Positions 42,092-50,753 of a stretch of 64,000 nt of DNA are shown one piece after another. The stretch is taken from NCBI RefSeq assembly GCF_002217945.1, contig NZ_BCMG01000003.1, positions 1 to 64,000 of the forward strand, given 5' to 3'. A program made the translations under genes and the position numbers. Under the pieces are notes generated by a model. The model did no database searches, was not told the origin of the DNA, and saw only the letters and a program-made list of their open reading frames with translations. Within the stretch, counting starts at the first letter, position 1, and each line of letters begins with the position of its first letter. The stretch comes from Secundilactobacillus silagei JCM 19001 (GTDB lineage Bacteria > Bacillota > Bacilli > Lactobacillales > Lactobacillaceae).

Positions 42092-42213
42092 ATTGCCGAA
42101 ACGTGTTCAACAAGGCAGGGACCTGTGCGTAAGGGCAACGTACCACAAATCCAAGTTCGGGATTTATGCGTTCCCCTTACACTCCGGTCCCTAACCGCCT
42201 TGTTTCACACTCT
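42092..42213 (-). repeat. Structured 3'-end repeat, copy C (after the Usp gene)
   Basis: Read on the minus strand it starts AGAGTGTGAAACAAGGCG directly after the Usp stop codon, followed by the arm AGGGACC, AGTGTAAGGGG, a terminal AAATCC/GGATTT-type stem, CCCTTACGCACA, GGTCCCT, GCC and TTGTT-GAACAC. The arm AGGGACC/GGTCCCT differs from AGAGAGC/GCTCTCT in copies A and B but still pairs. The base stem is the best paired of the A-C group. Confidence 0.88.
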
Positions 42214-42675
42214 TTACTTCACAATAATCACTGACACCTTAGACTCACGCATAATTTCACTAGCAACGTGACCAATTCTTAAATTACCACGGCGTCTGTG
42301 TGAGCCCAGCAAAACTAGATCCGGCTTGAAGTCTGGGATGATTTCTTCCAAAATAACCCGTTCTGGCTTGCCTTCACCGATCAATGGCTTCACTTCTTTG
42401 ACACCGAATGCTCTGGCTTTGCTAACATACGTGTTCAAGTCATGGTAAATATCATCGCGACGTGACTTGATGATATCTGGTGACAATGATTGGAAAATGT
42501 TCATATCGCCAGTTTCCATGACCGACACGATCCCCAATGGTAAATCAAACGTCCGGGCTAACGTGCAGGCATAGTTGAACGCCTTTCGTGACGACTCATC
42601 ATCGTCATCATCCACGGCTAATAATAACCGATTATAACTCATTTCTTCTGCATCAAAATCGTCTTCAGTTAACAT
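42214..42675 (-). CDS. Universal stress protein (UspA family)
   Basis: A 153-residue Usp-domain protein. It has the opening strand NRLLLAVDDDDDESSRKAFNY near 15 and the C-terminal nucleotide loop DLVLLGSHRRRGNLRIGHVA (family form G-2x-G-9x-G-S/T), though the final G-S/T reads G-H-V-A-S. It may bind ATP weakly. The run of five Asp after the first strand is longer than usual. The ATG follows TAGGAGG. It is a single gene. Confidence 0.9.
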   Translation of the reverse strand: MLTEDDFDAEEMSYNRLLLAVDDDDDESSRKAFNYACTLARTFDLPLGIVSVMETGDMNIFQSLSPDIIKSRRDDIYHDLNTYVSKARAFGVKEVKPLIGEGKPERVILEEIIPDFKPDLVLLGSHRRRGNLRIGHVASEIMRESKVSVIIVK

Positions 42676-42820
42676 AAAATCCTCCTAATCTAGATACCAG
42701 TTACGACTTTTCTCTAAATTAACTATAACATTCATGTCTTGGAAAACAAGGATGATTTAGGTTAGCCAAACTATTTATTTTAATTTAATAGTTTAAAACC
42801 TAGTGTTGGATTAGTATCGT

Positions 42821-44239
42821 TTATAACACAATTCGTCCCATCAACATCAATGCTACGGTGATGACCGCCCCGCTGAGAATTAGAAGTGATGCCGACCACT
42901 CTGCCCGATTTAAATACTGTCCCGTGTTATTTTTCAAAGTCAGCGCATACAGGATGATTCCCGGTACATAAACGATTAGACAGATAAAGACGTACTGCAG
43001 ACCGGACAGCGTGATACCAACTAACTGGAACGTCAGCGCCGCAACCCCGATCCAAACTTGCAGCCAGTTACCCTTAGTATCACGGTTCTGCCACGAATAT
43101 TTGATTTGATATGCCGCGACGATCATGTAACATACCACGATCGATGCAGTACACAGACTATACGCAAATTCGTAGGCCTTTTCAGCAAAGATCAAGATGA
43201 TCATAAACCCTTGCACCATGCAGGCCGTGGTCATTAACGCTAACGTTGGCACCCCATGTTTGTTCTTCTTCGCAAACCGTTTTGGCAGCAGGCCTTGTTC
43301 CGCCATCATGCCTAACGTTTCAGCCGGCAGCATCGTCCAGGACAGCCAAGCGCCTAAAATGGAAATCAAAAGCCCGATGCTAATAAAGCTACCGCCCCAT
43401 TGACCCACCATTTCTTCGAAAATATAGACCATGGCGGGCTGTTTCATCTGCACTAATTCAGCACGGGAAAGATAACCGTATGGCAGAATCGAAGCCAGTA
43501 CGTAAATCAGCAATAGGCAACTAACCCCGATCAGAGTTGAACGGCCAGCAATTCGACGCGATTTTGCTCTCGACGAAAGCACCGTGGCGCCTTCGATCCC
43601 AACGAAGACCCACATCATGATCATGAGACTACGCCGAATTTGTGGCATAATTGCGCCAACCGTCACCGATCCAGTAATGTTGCCCCAGAATTGAGCGGTA
43701 AAAATATGCCCGTTAAACAGTACCATCGCCACAATGATAAAGGTAAAGATCGGAATGAGTTTACAGACCGTGATCACCGTATTCATTAACGCGGCGGATT
43801 CCATGCCCCGATTAACGAGCAACGTTAGCGACCAGGCAATTAGACTGGCCACCAGAATCGACTGCGGACTATTGCCACGCTGGAACGTTGGAAAAAAGTA
43901 TCCTAGCGTACTCATAAAGACAGTGGCAAACGCCACGTTGCCTAACCAAGCTGACATCCAGTAACCCCAGCCACTGATGAAGCCGACAAAGGGACCAAAA
44001 CCGGCTTTACCATACGCAAAAATACCTTCTAAATCAGAGCGTTTAGTCAATAAATTATTTAAACAAGCCGCTAACATTAAAATCCCGAACCCAACGATCA
44101 GCCAGGAAATAATGGCAGCCCCAGGAGATGCAGCGGCAGCCAGATCACTGCTCAACGCAAAAATACCGGAGCCAATCGCTGTCGTAACAACCATGGCAGT
44201 AAGTGAAACACCGTTGATTTTGTGAGCTTGTGATGCCAT
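42821..44239 (-). CDS. APC-family amino-acid antiporter (arginine/ornithine type)
   Basis: A 472-residue transporter with 12 predicted helices. The start LTAMVVTTAIGSGIFALSSD near 14 and the GKAGFGPFVGFISGWGYW block near 77 match the basic amino-acid/polyamine antiporter group (ArcD, LysI, CadB/AdiC relatives). VGIEGATVLSSRAKSR near 217 is the conserved helix 6 region. Arginine-ornithine exchange is the best guess, but lysine, tyrosine or agmatine exchangers look similar. It stands alone; an inverted repeat lies 20 bases upstream of the start. No deiminase genes are near. Confidence 0.85.
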   Translation of the reverse strand: MASQAHKINGVSLTAMVVTTAIGSGIFALSSDLAAAASPGAAIISWLIVGFGILMLAACLNNLLTKRSDLEGIFAYGKAGFGPFVGFISGWGYWMSAWLGNVAFATVFMSTLGYFFPTFQRGNSPQSILVASLIAWSLTLLVNRGMESAALMNTVITVCKLIPIFTFIIVAMVLFNGHIFTAQFWGNITGSVTVGAIMPQIRRSLMIMMWVFVGIEGATVLSSRAKSRRIAGRSTLIGVSCLLLIYVLASILPYGYLSRAELVQMKQPAMVYIFEEMVGQWGGSFISIGLLISILGAWLSWTMLPAETLGMMAEQGLLPKRFAKKNKHGVPTLALMTTACMVQGFMIILIFAEKAYEFAYSLCTASIVVCYMIVAAYQIKYSWQNRDTKGNWLQVWIGVAALTFQLVGITLSGLQYVFICLIVYVPGIILYALTLKNNTGQYLNRAEWSASLLILSGAVITVALMLMGRIVL

Positions 44240-44258
44240 AGGACTTCCCTCATTTCTT

Positions 44259-44300
44259 GGAATAGCTGTATACCATATACATTCAATATACAGTTATTCC
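44259..44300. promoter_or_regulatory. 14-bp inverted repeat in the antiporter leader
   Basis: GGAATA-G-CTGTATA and TATACAG-T-TATTCC pair with one mismatch and enclose CCATATACATTCAA. It may be an operator or a 5' hairpin. It shares ATGTATAT with the palindrome upstream of argC. Confidence 0.45.
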
Positions 44301-44483
44301 TTTTTATATAGTCCTAGTTTACCGGAGTAAAGTTAACAAAACATGGGGAAAATATGAAATTTCTTCTTTATTTAAAGTTTATATTTATAAGAATCGTTAA
44401 AAACCGTAAGTTTGCTTACTTATCACCGTTCTCGCCCACTATAGGCAAAATTCAATTGTATAAATTATGCATACCGCTCCATA

Positions 44484-44535
44484 GAAAAACAGCGTTAAGT
44501 ACGATCAGCTATTGATCGCGCTTAACACTGTTACT
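44484..44535 (-). terminator. Terminator of the peptidase-amidase operon
   Basis: AACAG-GTTAAG-CGATCA and TGATCG-CTTAAC-CTGTT form an imperfect stem just after the amidase stop codon. Confidence 0.7.
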
Positions 44536-44546
44536 TTGTAATCTAA

Positions 44547-45512
44547 TTAATTACTTTTACTGATCTTCACATACCCAATTCGGTGCCCGTACCAGATCTG
44601 CTGAAAAACATCATTGGTCTCAACGGCACTTAAATGACCCGTGGTATCACTGGCTTTTAGACCGGTCAAAGTATCAGAAATCACGTACTGCTCCCCTGAT
44701 TGTAGTTCACCAATGGCTGCTGCGTCTGGTTGCGTCGATCCATATAAGTTAACCGGTTCTTGGTCAACTGTCAGAATTGGGCGCTGCACCCCGACTGCGT
44801 CTTTGCGGTTAAGCCAAGCTTGCTGGCCGTTAAAATCAATGGCGAGCCAGTCACCGTGTTGGGCCACGCAAACAAACTCCTGCCCATAACTAGCCCGGTA
44901 TGACAGCGAATCGGTCGTTTGACCAATGACCTCACTAGTCACACTTGGTTGCTGAAAAAGGTTCACATATCGACTGGTTATCTTAAGCGCTTGACCGCTA
45001 TTTACCGGTGCTGATGGTTCAGCAGAGACCCCTAATTGCCGAAATAATTGGGCCCAGTCAAACTGCCAGCCGGGATCGCGGTGCATTTGTTTGGCGGCTT
45101 CTCGACTGGGTGCCGCCACATTATCATGTCCGAGTATGTGTGCCCGATCTAACGAAATGTGATACTGCACCGACCACGTTAATATCTGGTCAACTAACGC
45201 AGCCATCATTGGTCCCGTAAAACTCGCTGCATCATCCACATAGGCTTCCTGTTCAATCCCCAGCGAACGGCAATTCATGTCCCAATTACCAGCGTGCCAG
45301 GCAACGTTATCGGGTGTCACCATACCGGTTTGCTGGCCATCCGCGCCCCGAATCACCGTATGAGCACTCACGTGATGCGGGCTTTGAAAGCGCGCAATCG
45401 TATCCGCATAGCTAAGTTCGGTGGCGTGAATCACGATGTAACGAATGCTAACATCACTAGGTCGGTCAGCAATGGTGTAATTACCGACCATTACCGGTTT
45501 AAAGTCACCCAT
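44547..45512 (-). CDS. N-acetylmuramoyl-L-alanine amidase (Amidase_2) with SH3-like end
   Basis: The 321-residue protein has an N-terminal Amidase_2/PGRP-type zinc domain: the first His in IVIHATELS near 25, VSAHTVIRGADGQ, WHAGNW near 72, and HILGHDNVAAPSREA and MHRDPG, which give the remaining ligands. Two SH3-like segments follow (about 185-250 and 255-315), typical cell-wall-binding modules. No signal peptide is visible, which is odd for a wall enzyme. I use the ATG at 45512, which overlaps the stop of the C39-like peptidase gene. Translation is probably coupled, as the ribosome site is weak. Confidence 0.87.
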   Translation of the reverse strand: MGDFKPVMVGNYTIADRPSDVSIRYIVIHATELSYADTIARFQSPHHVSAHTVIRGADGQQTGMVTPDNVAWHAGNWDMNCRSLGIEQEAYVDDAASFTGPMMAALVDQILTWSVQYHISLDRAHILGHDNVAAPSREAAKQMHRDPGWQFDWAQLFRQLGVSAEPSAPVNSGQALKITSRYVNLFQQPSVTSEVIGQTTDSLSYRASYGQEFVCVAQHGDWLAIDFNGQQAWLNRKDAVGVQRPILTVDQEPVNLYGSTQPDAAAIGELQSGEQYVISDTLTGLKASDTTGHLSAVETNDVFQQIWYGHRIGYVKISKSN

Positions 45513-45513
45513 T

Positions 45514-47013
45514 TTAATTGGCCAAAGAAATGGTACCAACTAAAGTTGATGCCACCATTCTGGCAACGTAGACGGTCAGTGTGGTTGCCTTGGGGTGGGC
45601 CTGCTTGATCGCGGCTAGATCTAATTTGATCCGGCCCTCATCATCCACCGTTGCGTAGTCGAAGTGCTGCTGGGCCGTAGTATCAAACTGACCGCCATCA
45701 TCTAGGGTACAAGCGATGGTCGTAGCATTTTCGTCAAATGGCTCGGTCTGATTCAGCATCTCAGCGGTAATCGAAACCGTTTCACCGTCTTTTTGCAAAG
45801 TAAAGGCGGTGTGATCATCATTAGCCACTAGATCAGCTGACTCCCGATTAGGCTGCATCAGCCGGTCGTACCCCTGATAGTTACCGCCGATCATATACGC
45901 GACTCTAGAATGCCAGGCTTCGCTGAATTGTTCCAGCCGGTACAGCCGCTTAGCATCTTCATTACTGTCCGCATAGGAATCATTAACCGCCACGTAATCA
46001 ACACCATTCAACGTGGTAAAGCCGGTCACCAGAATCAAATGACCAACCGTATCACCAGTGGCATTTTCAACGTAAGGCAGCTTGCCGTTGTTAGGATCAT
46101 TCGTATACTGCACGCTGACGCCCACCGGATAACCGGCCAGGATCTGCCGTCGCAGACCATCCAGATCAGTGTAGGCCACGTAAGCGCGATAGCCCATACT
46201 GCCGGCAGCTGCGGTACTAAATGACCAGTTACCAAACCCATCATAGGTCGTGTCGAGATTATGCAGGGCTAATTCTTCCGGTAAAATATCGGCGTTTTGA
46301 CGATTGATCGCCATAGAAACGGTAGTTGGGCTGCAGATGCCCGATGCCAGCTTAGGGTCGCGAATTTCCTGCGAGTACGCTGGTGTTGCGATAACCTTAT
46401 CAACCGTGACAGCATGCGAATCCACCATTAGATCTTGGTGAACCGGCTTAACACTGGCTGCTACCAATTTTAGAACCGGTGTCTGCTGGGCATTTTCGGT
46501 ATATAGGTGAACCCGTAACTGGGCTTTGGTGCCCACACCCGTTTTGACCGTTAACGTATCCGTGTCGATGCCAGCCAGCGCATCCGCCTGGTCGTGCTTA
46601 ACACTGCCGCTCAGACGCTTAGTCGACCAGCGGCCCCAGCTGTGCCAGCCAGACCAGCGGCCATCCTGATTGATCCGGGCTTCGACTTGAACGGCCGTCC
46701 CATCTGGGGTTAAGGCGTTCCAAGAAGCTACCAGGTTTTTAAATGGCGACAGTGCAAAGACTGGCGTTGTTAAACTACCGACGCTTACATATTCGTCATC
46801 ATTTTGATCTAGTACCAGCGCAGTCTTGTCCGCGGCTGCCAGTGCCAAATGATCCGTAAATTCACTTAAGTCAACGGCGGAAAAATCGTCGAAAACCTTA
46901 GTATTGGGCTTCTTAGCCGGCGCCTGCACCCGTTTATCACCTTTGTAATAAAGGGCCAGCAAACCAGCTGCTAAGCCAATTGTTGTTCCAAAAAGAAATT
47001 TTGAAAATTTCAC
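45514..47013 (-). CDS. C39-like peptidase, membrane-anchored
   Basis: A 499-residue protein with an N-terminal hydrophobic anchor (about 7-24), a beta-rich region of about 180 residues with tryptophan-rich GRWSGWHSWGRWS near 119, and a papain-like C39_2 domain (about 210-385). The catalytic Cys lies in SGICSPTTVSMA, the His in VGHLILVTGF and the Asp/Asn in VAVNDSYAD. It should act outside the cell, on peptides or peptidoglycan cross-bridges, together with the amidase encoded next. The start is GTG after GCGGGGATAA. Confidence 0.86.
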   Translation of the reverse strand: MKFSKFLFGTTIGLAAGLLALYYKGDKRVQAPAKKPNTKVFDDFSAVDLSEFTDHLALAAADKTALVLDQNDDEYVSVGSLTTPVFALSPFKNLVASWNALTPDGTAVQVEARINQDGRWSGWHSWGRWSTKRLSGSVKHDQADALAGIDTDTLTVKTGVGTKAQLRVHLYTENAQQTPVLKLVAASVKPVHQDLMVDSHAVTVDKVIATPAYSQEIRDPKLASGICSPTTVSMAINRQNADILPEELALHNLDTTYDGFGNWSFSTAAAGSMGYRAYVAYTDLDGLRRQILAGYPVGVSVQYTNDPNNGKLPYVENATGDTVGHLILVTGFTTLNGVDYVAVNDSYADSNEDAKRLYRLEQFSEAWHSRVAYMIGGNYQGYDRLMQPNRESADLVANDDHTAFTLQKDGETVSITAEMLNQTEPFDENATTIACTLDDGGQFDTTAQQHFDYATVDDEGRIKLDLAAIKQAHPKATTLTVYVARMVASTLVGTISLAN

Positions 47014-47208
47014 AGTTTTATCCCCGCTTTAATTGTTAGTTCGTCTATTAATAGTGATGTTCTGATTGTGTACAAAGTATACCATACTGTTCAATATGTG
47101 TTTATTAATGGCCTGACCAGATTTAAAACTAAAATTTTTATGAAATCGGCAAACATTAGAGACACGTGTGTTTCAGCAATTAGTTTTAATCTTTTTCACA
47201 TTTTAATA
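47014..47208. other. Intergenic region before the hydratase T-box
   Basis: It holds the upstream region of the C39-like gene and AT-rich sequence. No gene is supported. A short frame on the plus strand (47068-47262) runs over the T-box promoter and is not credible. Confidence 0.4.
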
Positions 47209-47237
47209 TTGACAACCCTCAAGACTGGGTGTAGATT
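47209..47237 (+). promoter_or_regulatory. Promoter of the hydratase T-box leader
   Basis: TTGACA (47209-47214) and TAGATT (47232-47237) are separated by 17 bases. Confidence 0.75.
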
Positions 47238-47243
47238 AATACC

Positions 47244-47538
47244 AATCATTAAATTCAGATGAAAGGCGTTGACGAGAAACATCAACTCCGTTTCGGATAT
47301 AGAGAGTTGCCGGCTGGTGCAAGGCAATGACGAGCGGACGCGATGATCATCTCCGAGCTGTGTGTCGAATCGGCTAGACCGTATTAGAACACATTGGGTG
47401 CACCCATTATCGTGCCAAGCGTATCGCATTTATGCTGTACGTGAGAGGTAATTTCAGTAATGAGATTATAAACTAAGGTGGTACCACGTGAAAGCGTCCT
47501 TAATTGCAAGCAGTTTGCAGTTAAGGACGCTTTTTCGT
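47244..47538 (+). promoter_or_regulatory. T-box leader of the small ORF-hydratase unit
   Basis: The plus strand has Stem I features (AGAGAGTTGCC, GGTGCAAGGCA), the T-box sequence CTAAGGTGGTACCACG near 47473, and a terminator (AAAGCGTCCTTAA and TTAAGGACGCTTTTT, 47491-47536). I could not fix the specifier codon by eye, so the amino acid is not assigned. The expected target is an amino-acid-related gene, which the hydratase is not by annotation. Confidence 0.9.
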
Positions 47539-47581
47539 TCCCTGGATTTAACAAATACAACATTAAAGGTGGTGAGGACAA

Positions 47582-47716
47582 TTGGAAGTTGGCATTACGG
47601 ACTCGAATGATAGCGACATTCAGATTAAGATTACACATATTACTGTTTCTTTCAGCGTGAATGAAGTGCAATTTCTCATTGAACCCACCGAACTCGGGCG
47701 GGTCACACATAAGTAA
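47582..47716 (+). CDS. Possible 44-residue small ORF behind a T-box
   Basis: A TTG at 47582 follows GGTGGTGAGGACAA at a good distance and opens a frame of 44 codons, the first after the T-box terminator. The peptide begins with EVGITDSNDSDIQIKITH and ends ELGRVTHK; the codon use is ordinary for this genome. I recognise no family. It may be a small protein, a remnant of a longer gene, or a leader peptide of the hydratase gene 160 bases downstream. Confidence 0.45.
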   Translation: MEVGITDSNDSDIQIKITHITVSFSVNEVQFLIEPTELGRVTHK

Positions 47717-47860
47717 CATTTGATTTCTCAACACATATTGAACCAACATATGATTCATGGATTACCCACATAGTTTCACAACATATCGTGTCAGCATATA
47801 GCATTACCACATATTGTTTCAGCACATAGCACCATAATTTATAACATAACAAACATAATT
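47717..47860. repeat. Degenerate ACATA-type repeats before the hydratase gene
   Basis: The stretch contains about eight loosely spaced copies of ACATA or CACATA followed by TTG, GTTTC or similar (for example CACATATTG, CACATAGTTTC, CACATATTGTTTC). It is AT-rich and has no open frame. It could be untranslated-region sequence of the T-box message. Confidence 0.45.
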
Positions 47861-47875
47861 TTGGAGGTCTCGCCC

Positions 47876-48691
47876 ATGAGTGAACAATTATTAAGCAAAC
47901 AGGAATTATCAGAAAAAGAAGCTAAGTTAGCAAAGGATCTATTTACTGCATATACAACTCGTAAGCCATTGAAAGAATCAGACTACAAAGGTTACGCCGA
48001 TAGCGAAGACGCCGCTTACCGCGTTCAACGTCAGCTCACCGAAGATAAAAACGAAGCCGTTGGTGGCTACAAGGTTTCACTGACCAGTAAGCAAACCCAA
48101 GACATGTTCGATTCCGACAGCCCGCTGTATGGTGCTCAAGTGAAGAGTCATTTCGTCAAATCACCGCACAACGTTGCTGCCACGGATGTCATGGATCCCC
48201 TGGCCGAAGTTGAAATGCTGTTTACCGCTAAAGAAGACCTTTCAGCTAGTGATTCACTAGAAGACCTCTTCAACAAAACCAAGGTTGCCCCAGCCGTCGA
48301 AGTTCCCGATTCACGGTTTAGCGACTGGTTCCCAAGCCTTTCCAAATACATGGTCATGGCCGATGCAGCCGTTGGTGGCTACGTCGTCTACGGTGAAGAA
48401 ACCGACGCCAACAAACTTTTCGAGACGCCAGACGACCTCGCTAAAGTCACCTGCGAACTCTTCCATGATGGCAAGAAGCTCAAAGATGGTCAAGCGACAG
48501 AAGTTCTCGGCAACCCACTGAATTCACTTCAATGGCTCGTTAAAAAGCTCGATGCACAAGGCATGCCATTAAAGGCTGGTCAGCGCGTTTCAAGCGGTAC
48601 CTTCCTACTCCCAGAATCACTCACTAAGGGCGACTGGAAAGCCACGTTTGACAAGGGTATGGGTGCTGTACTGCTCCATGTCGACCGGTAA
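47876..48691 (+). CDS. 2-keto-4-pentenoate hydratase-family protein
   Basis: This 271-residue protein belongs to the fumarylacetoacetate-hydrolase-like hydratase/decarboxylase group (MhpD-type). It shows YRVQRQLTEDKNEAVGGYKV near 47, the metal-site pattern DPLAEVEMLFTAKED near 105, VAPAVEVPDSRFSDW near 138 and the end segment LKAGQRVSSGTFLLPES. Some surrounding residues differ from aromatic-pathway hydratases and no meta-cleavage genes are near. The ATG at 47876 follows TTTGGAGGTC; the frame opens with a TTG inside that ribosome site. A T-box leader controls it, which suggests a link with amino-acid supply. Confidence 0.85.
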   Translation: MSEQLLSKQELSEKEAKLAKDLFTAYTTRKPLKESDYKGYADSEDAAYRVQRQLTEDKNEAVGGYKVSLTSKQTQDMFDSDSPLYGAQVKSHFVKSPHNVAATDVMDPLAEVEMLFTAKEDLSASDSLEDLFNKTKVAPAVEVPDSRFSDWFPSLSKYMVMADAAVGGYVVYGEETDANKLFETPDDLAKVTCELFHDGKKLKDGQATEVLGNPLNSLQWLVKKLDAQGMPLKAGQRVSSGTFLLPESLTKGDWKATFDKGMGAVLLHVDR

Positions 48692-48820
48692 AATTTGAGA
48701 AAAGACTACTATAATATAGCAATTTAATCATTACGATTTTAAATACGATGCTGCTCTGGCTGATTTGTTGGCTGGGGGCATCGTATTTTTTGTTTTATCG
48801 ATTCAAAGACGTTAGCTTAT

Positions 48821-48900
48821 TTGGCTACGTTAGTGCCCTTATTTTATCTAGCCTAAACGTGCGCCACTCGGCATGCCCCGGCCGTATAAGTCAAAAAAAC
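48821..48900. repeat. 80-bp direct repeat, unit 1 (includes half-element E')
   Basis: Positions 48821-48900 and 48931-49010 are about 90 percent identical, offset by 110 bases. The unit includes the left half of the structured repeat (TAGCC, GTGCGCCACTCGGCATG, GTATAAGTC), but unit 1 lacks the complementary right half, so it cannot fold alone. Confidence 0.85.
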
Positions 48901-48930
48901 ACGGATTCAGCCAAAGAAGTATCAGTGTAA

Positions 48931-49010
48931 TTGATTACGTTAGCGTCTTTATTTTACCTAGCCTAAACGTGCGCCACTCGGCATGCCCCGGCCATGTAAG
49001 TCAAAAAAAC
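48931..49010. repeat. 80-bp direct repeat, unit 2
   Basis: Second copy of the 80-base unit. It forms the left half of the complete element E (48958-49085). Differences include GTATAAG in unit 1 against ATGTAAG here; only the latter matches the right-hand CTTACAT of element E. Confidence 0.85.
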
Positions 49011-49085
49011 GAGAACCCAGCAAGAAACGCTGGATTCTCGTTTTTTCGTCTTACATTCTGGGGCATAAGCGCCGAGTTCTGCACT
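48958..49085 (-). repeat. Structured 3'-end repeat, copy E (after the aminotransferase gene)
   Basis: Read on the minus strand it starts AGTGCAGAACTCGGCG directly after the aminotransferase TAG, then GCCCC, AGAATGTAAGAC, an inner terminator stem (ACGAGAA-CCAGC and GCTGG-TTCTCGT with flanking A/T runs), GACTTACATGG, GGGGC, GCC and GAGT-GCGCAC. Layout and inner terminator are as in copy D. Confidence 0.9.
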
Positions 49086-50258
49086 CTACTTAAATAGCCC
49101 CAACTTTCCTATTCGTTCACAAGCTTCCGTAAATCGTGGTTCATCGATCAACAACCCAATTCTCACGAAGCCTTCTCCACTCTTACCAAAACCAGTTCCC
49201 GGCGCTACCGCTACCGCGCACTTGTCTAGCAATAAGTCAGCAAACTCTTCACTGGTATACCCCTTTGGCACCGGCATCCACGCATAGAACGTCCCACCTG
49301 ATGGGTAGGGTTCCCAGCCAATTTTACGGGCAGCAGCGTAAAAATCATCATGCCGCTGTTGATAGCGGGCAACCAGCGTTTTTACGGTGGATTGATCACT
49401 GTTCAGCGCAGCAATCGCAGCGTCTTGAATCGCCGGAAAGACCGATACAAACAAATGATCTTGAATCAAATTAATGGCTTCGATCATATCAGCGTTACCC
49501 ACAGCAAAACCAATCCGCCAGCCAGCCATGTTGTATGACTTAGATAAGGTATACGTTTCAATCCCAACGTCTTTGGCCCCTGGTGTCTGTAAGAAGCTCA
49601 CTGGCCGCTTACCATCAAAGCCGATCGCACCATAGGCAAAGTCCTGCACCACACCAATATGATGTGCTTTAGCGAACTTAACCGTGTCTTGATAGAACTC
49701 AGGTGTGGCCACAGCACCAGTTGGGTTGTGCGGATAATTCAAGTACATTAATTTCGCCTGCTCAACCACTTTAGGATCTAATTGCTGATAATCCGGTAAA
49801 TAATGATTGTCGGCTGACAAAGACATTAATTCCAGCTTAACCTGTGCCAGAGCCACCCCAGACAAATAGTCAGGATAACCGGGATCTGGCAGTAGCATCG
49901 TATCGCCAGGGTTCAGCAGCGCAAATGGTAATTCAACTAGTCCAATCTTAGAACCGCCAAGAATGGCCACTTCTTTTTCAGGGTCCAGGTCAACCCCGTA
50001 TTCGCGTTTGTAAAAATCTGCAGCAGCTTGCTTTAACCGCGGCATGCCACGAAACAGCGAATACTTATGATCAGCTGGATCAGCAGTTGCCTTTTGCATG
50101 GCTTTCACAATAAAATCAGGTGTTGGCTGATCGGGATTACCTTGTCCCAGATTGATCACGTCAGCGCCAGTTGCTGCCTTAGCGTTCACTTTAGCAACCA
50201 AATTAGCAAAAAATTGTTTGGGTAAATGTTGCAATACTTTGGATTCCTCAAACTTCAA
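49086..50258 (-). CDS. PLP-dependent class I/II aminotransferase
   Basis: A 390-residue fold-type I aminotransferase. It has VINLGQGNPDQPTPDF near 34, LPDPGYPDYLSG near 120, LNYPHNPTGAVAT near 172 and the PLP lysine in TYTLSKSYNMAGWRIGFAVG near 235, ending with GFVRIGLL. The overall sequence recalls the methionine-salvage/glutamine-transaminase group of Bacillus (MtnE-like) and LL-diaminopimelate aminotransferase relatives. Substrate cannot be fixed; aromatic or sulfur amino acids are likely. The start is TTG after AGGGGGAA. No other methionine-salvage genes are near. Confidence 0.87.
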   Translation of the reverse strand: MKFEESKVLQHLPKQFFANLVAKVNAKAATGADVINLGQGNPDQPTPDFIVKAMQKATADPADHKYSLFRGMPRLKQAAADFYKREYGVDLDPEKEVAILGGSKIGLVELPFALLNPGDTMLLPDPGYPDYLSGVALAQVKLELMSLSADNHYLPDYQQLDPKVVEQAKLMYLNYPHNPTGAVATPEFYQDTVKFAKAHHIGVVQDFAYGAIGFDGKRPVSFLQTPGAKDVGIETYTLSKSYNMAGWRIGFAVGNADMIEAINLIQDHLFVSVFPAIQDAAIAALNSDQSTVKTLVARYQQRHDDFYAAARKIGWEPYPSGGTFYAWMPVPKGYTSEEFADLLLDKCAVAVAPGTGFGKSGEGFVRIGLLIDEPRFTEACERIGKLGLFK

Positions 50259-50753
50259 AACTCAATTCCCCCTCATTAAATATATGTAGAGTGTGTTGCT
50301 TAATAAAACTCGGACTGGTAAAAGGTCCTATTAAAATATAATTAAAGCACAATTAATATATGGTTGCAAATTCAGGTAAAAAATCTTTTTTTCTACTGTT
50401 TAGCTGATGTCTCAACGTTAGCATTATATGTTAGAAAACCTTCTCTCAAATAATAATAGATTCATATTAAAATTAAATCTAAATTAGATAATCAGTAAAA
50501 AGATTAAAATTTATCTGTTTAAAATACATCTATATTGGCTTTGCTGAATCGTGTTTATTGAATATTTATATATCTGTCGCATAATATTTAAACGTTTAGT
50601 AGTCAACGAATGGCGTTTTAACGCTGATTAAAATGATTATTTTTAAATATCAAAGCCTAATTTAATGAATTATTTTTCAAAAAATAATGGTTTAATTCTA
50701 AATATGGCCTATACATTTCGGCAAAGTACTGTTATTATATTCTCATAAACACA
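50259..50753. other. AT-rich divergent intergenic region
   Basis: About 500 bases between the aminotransferase gene and the ABC importer operon. It is AT-rich with no supported gene. It must hold two divergent promoters; TATTAT near 50733 is the likely -10 of the importer operon. Confidence 0.45.

Noticed and set aside
47068-47262. 64-codon plus-strand frame
   Set aside because: It covers the T-box promoter and start region and has no ribosome site.
47384-47758. 124-codon minus-strand frame across the T-box leader
   Set aside because: It runs antisense through the T-box antiterminator and terminator, which explain the sequence far better.
48821-49085. CRISPR-like array
   Set aside because: Only two units are present, they are 80 bp long and form hairpins with a third arm; no spacers or cas genes occur in the window.
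48748-49097. Short plus-strand frames of 60-74 codons
   Set aside because: They are formed by the two direct repeats of the structured element and share the same peptide, an artefact of the repeat.
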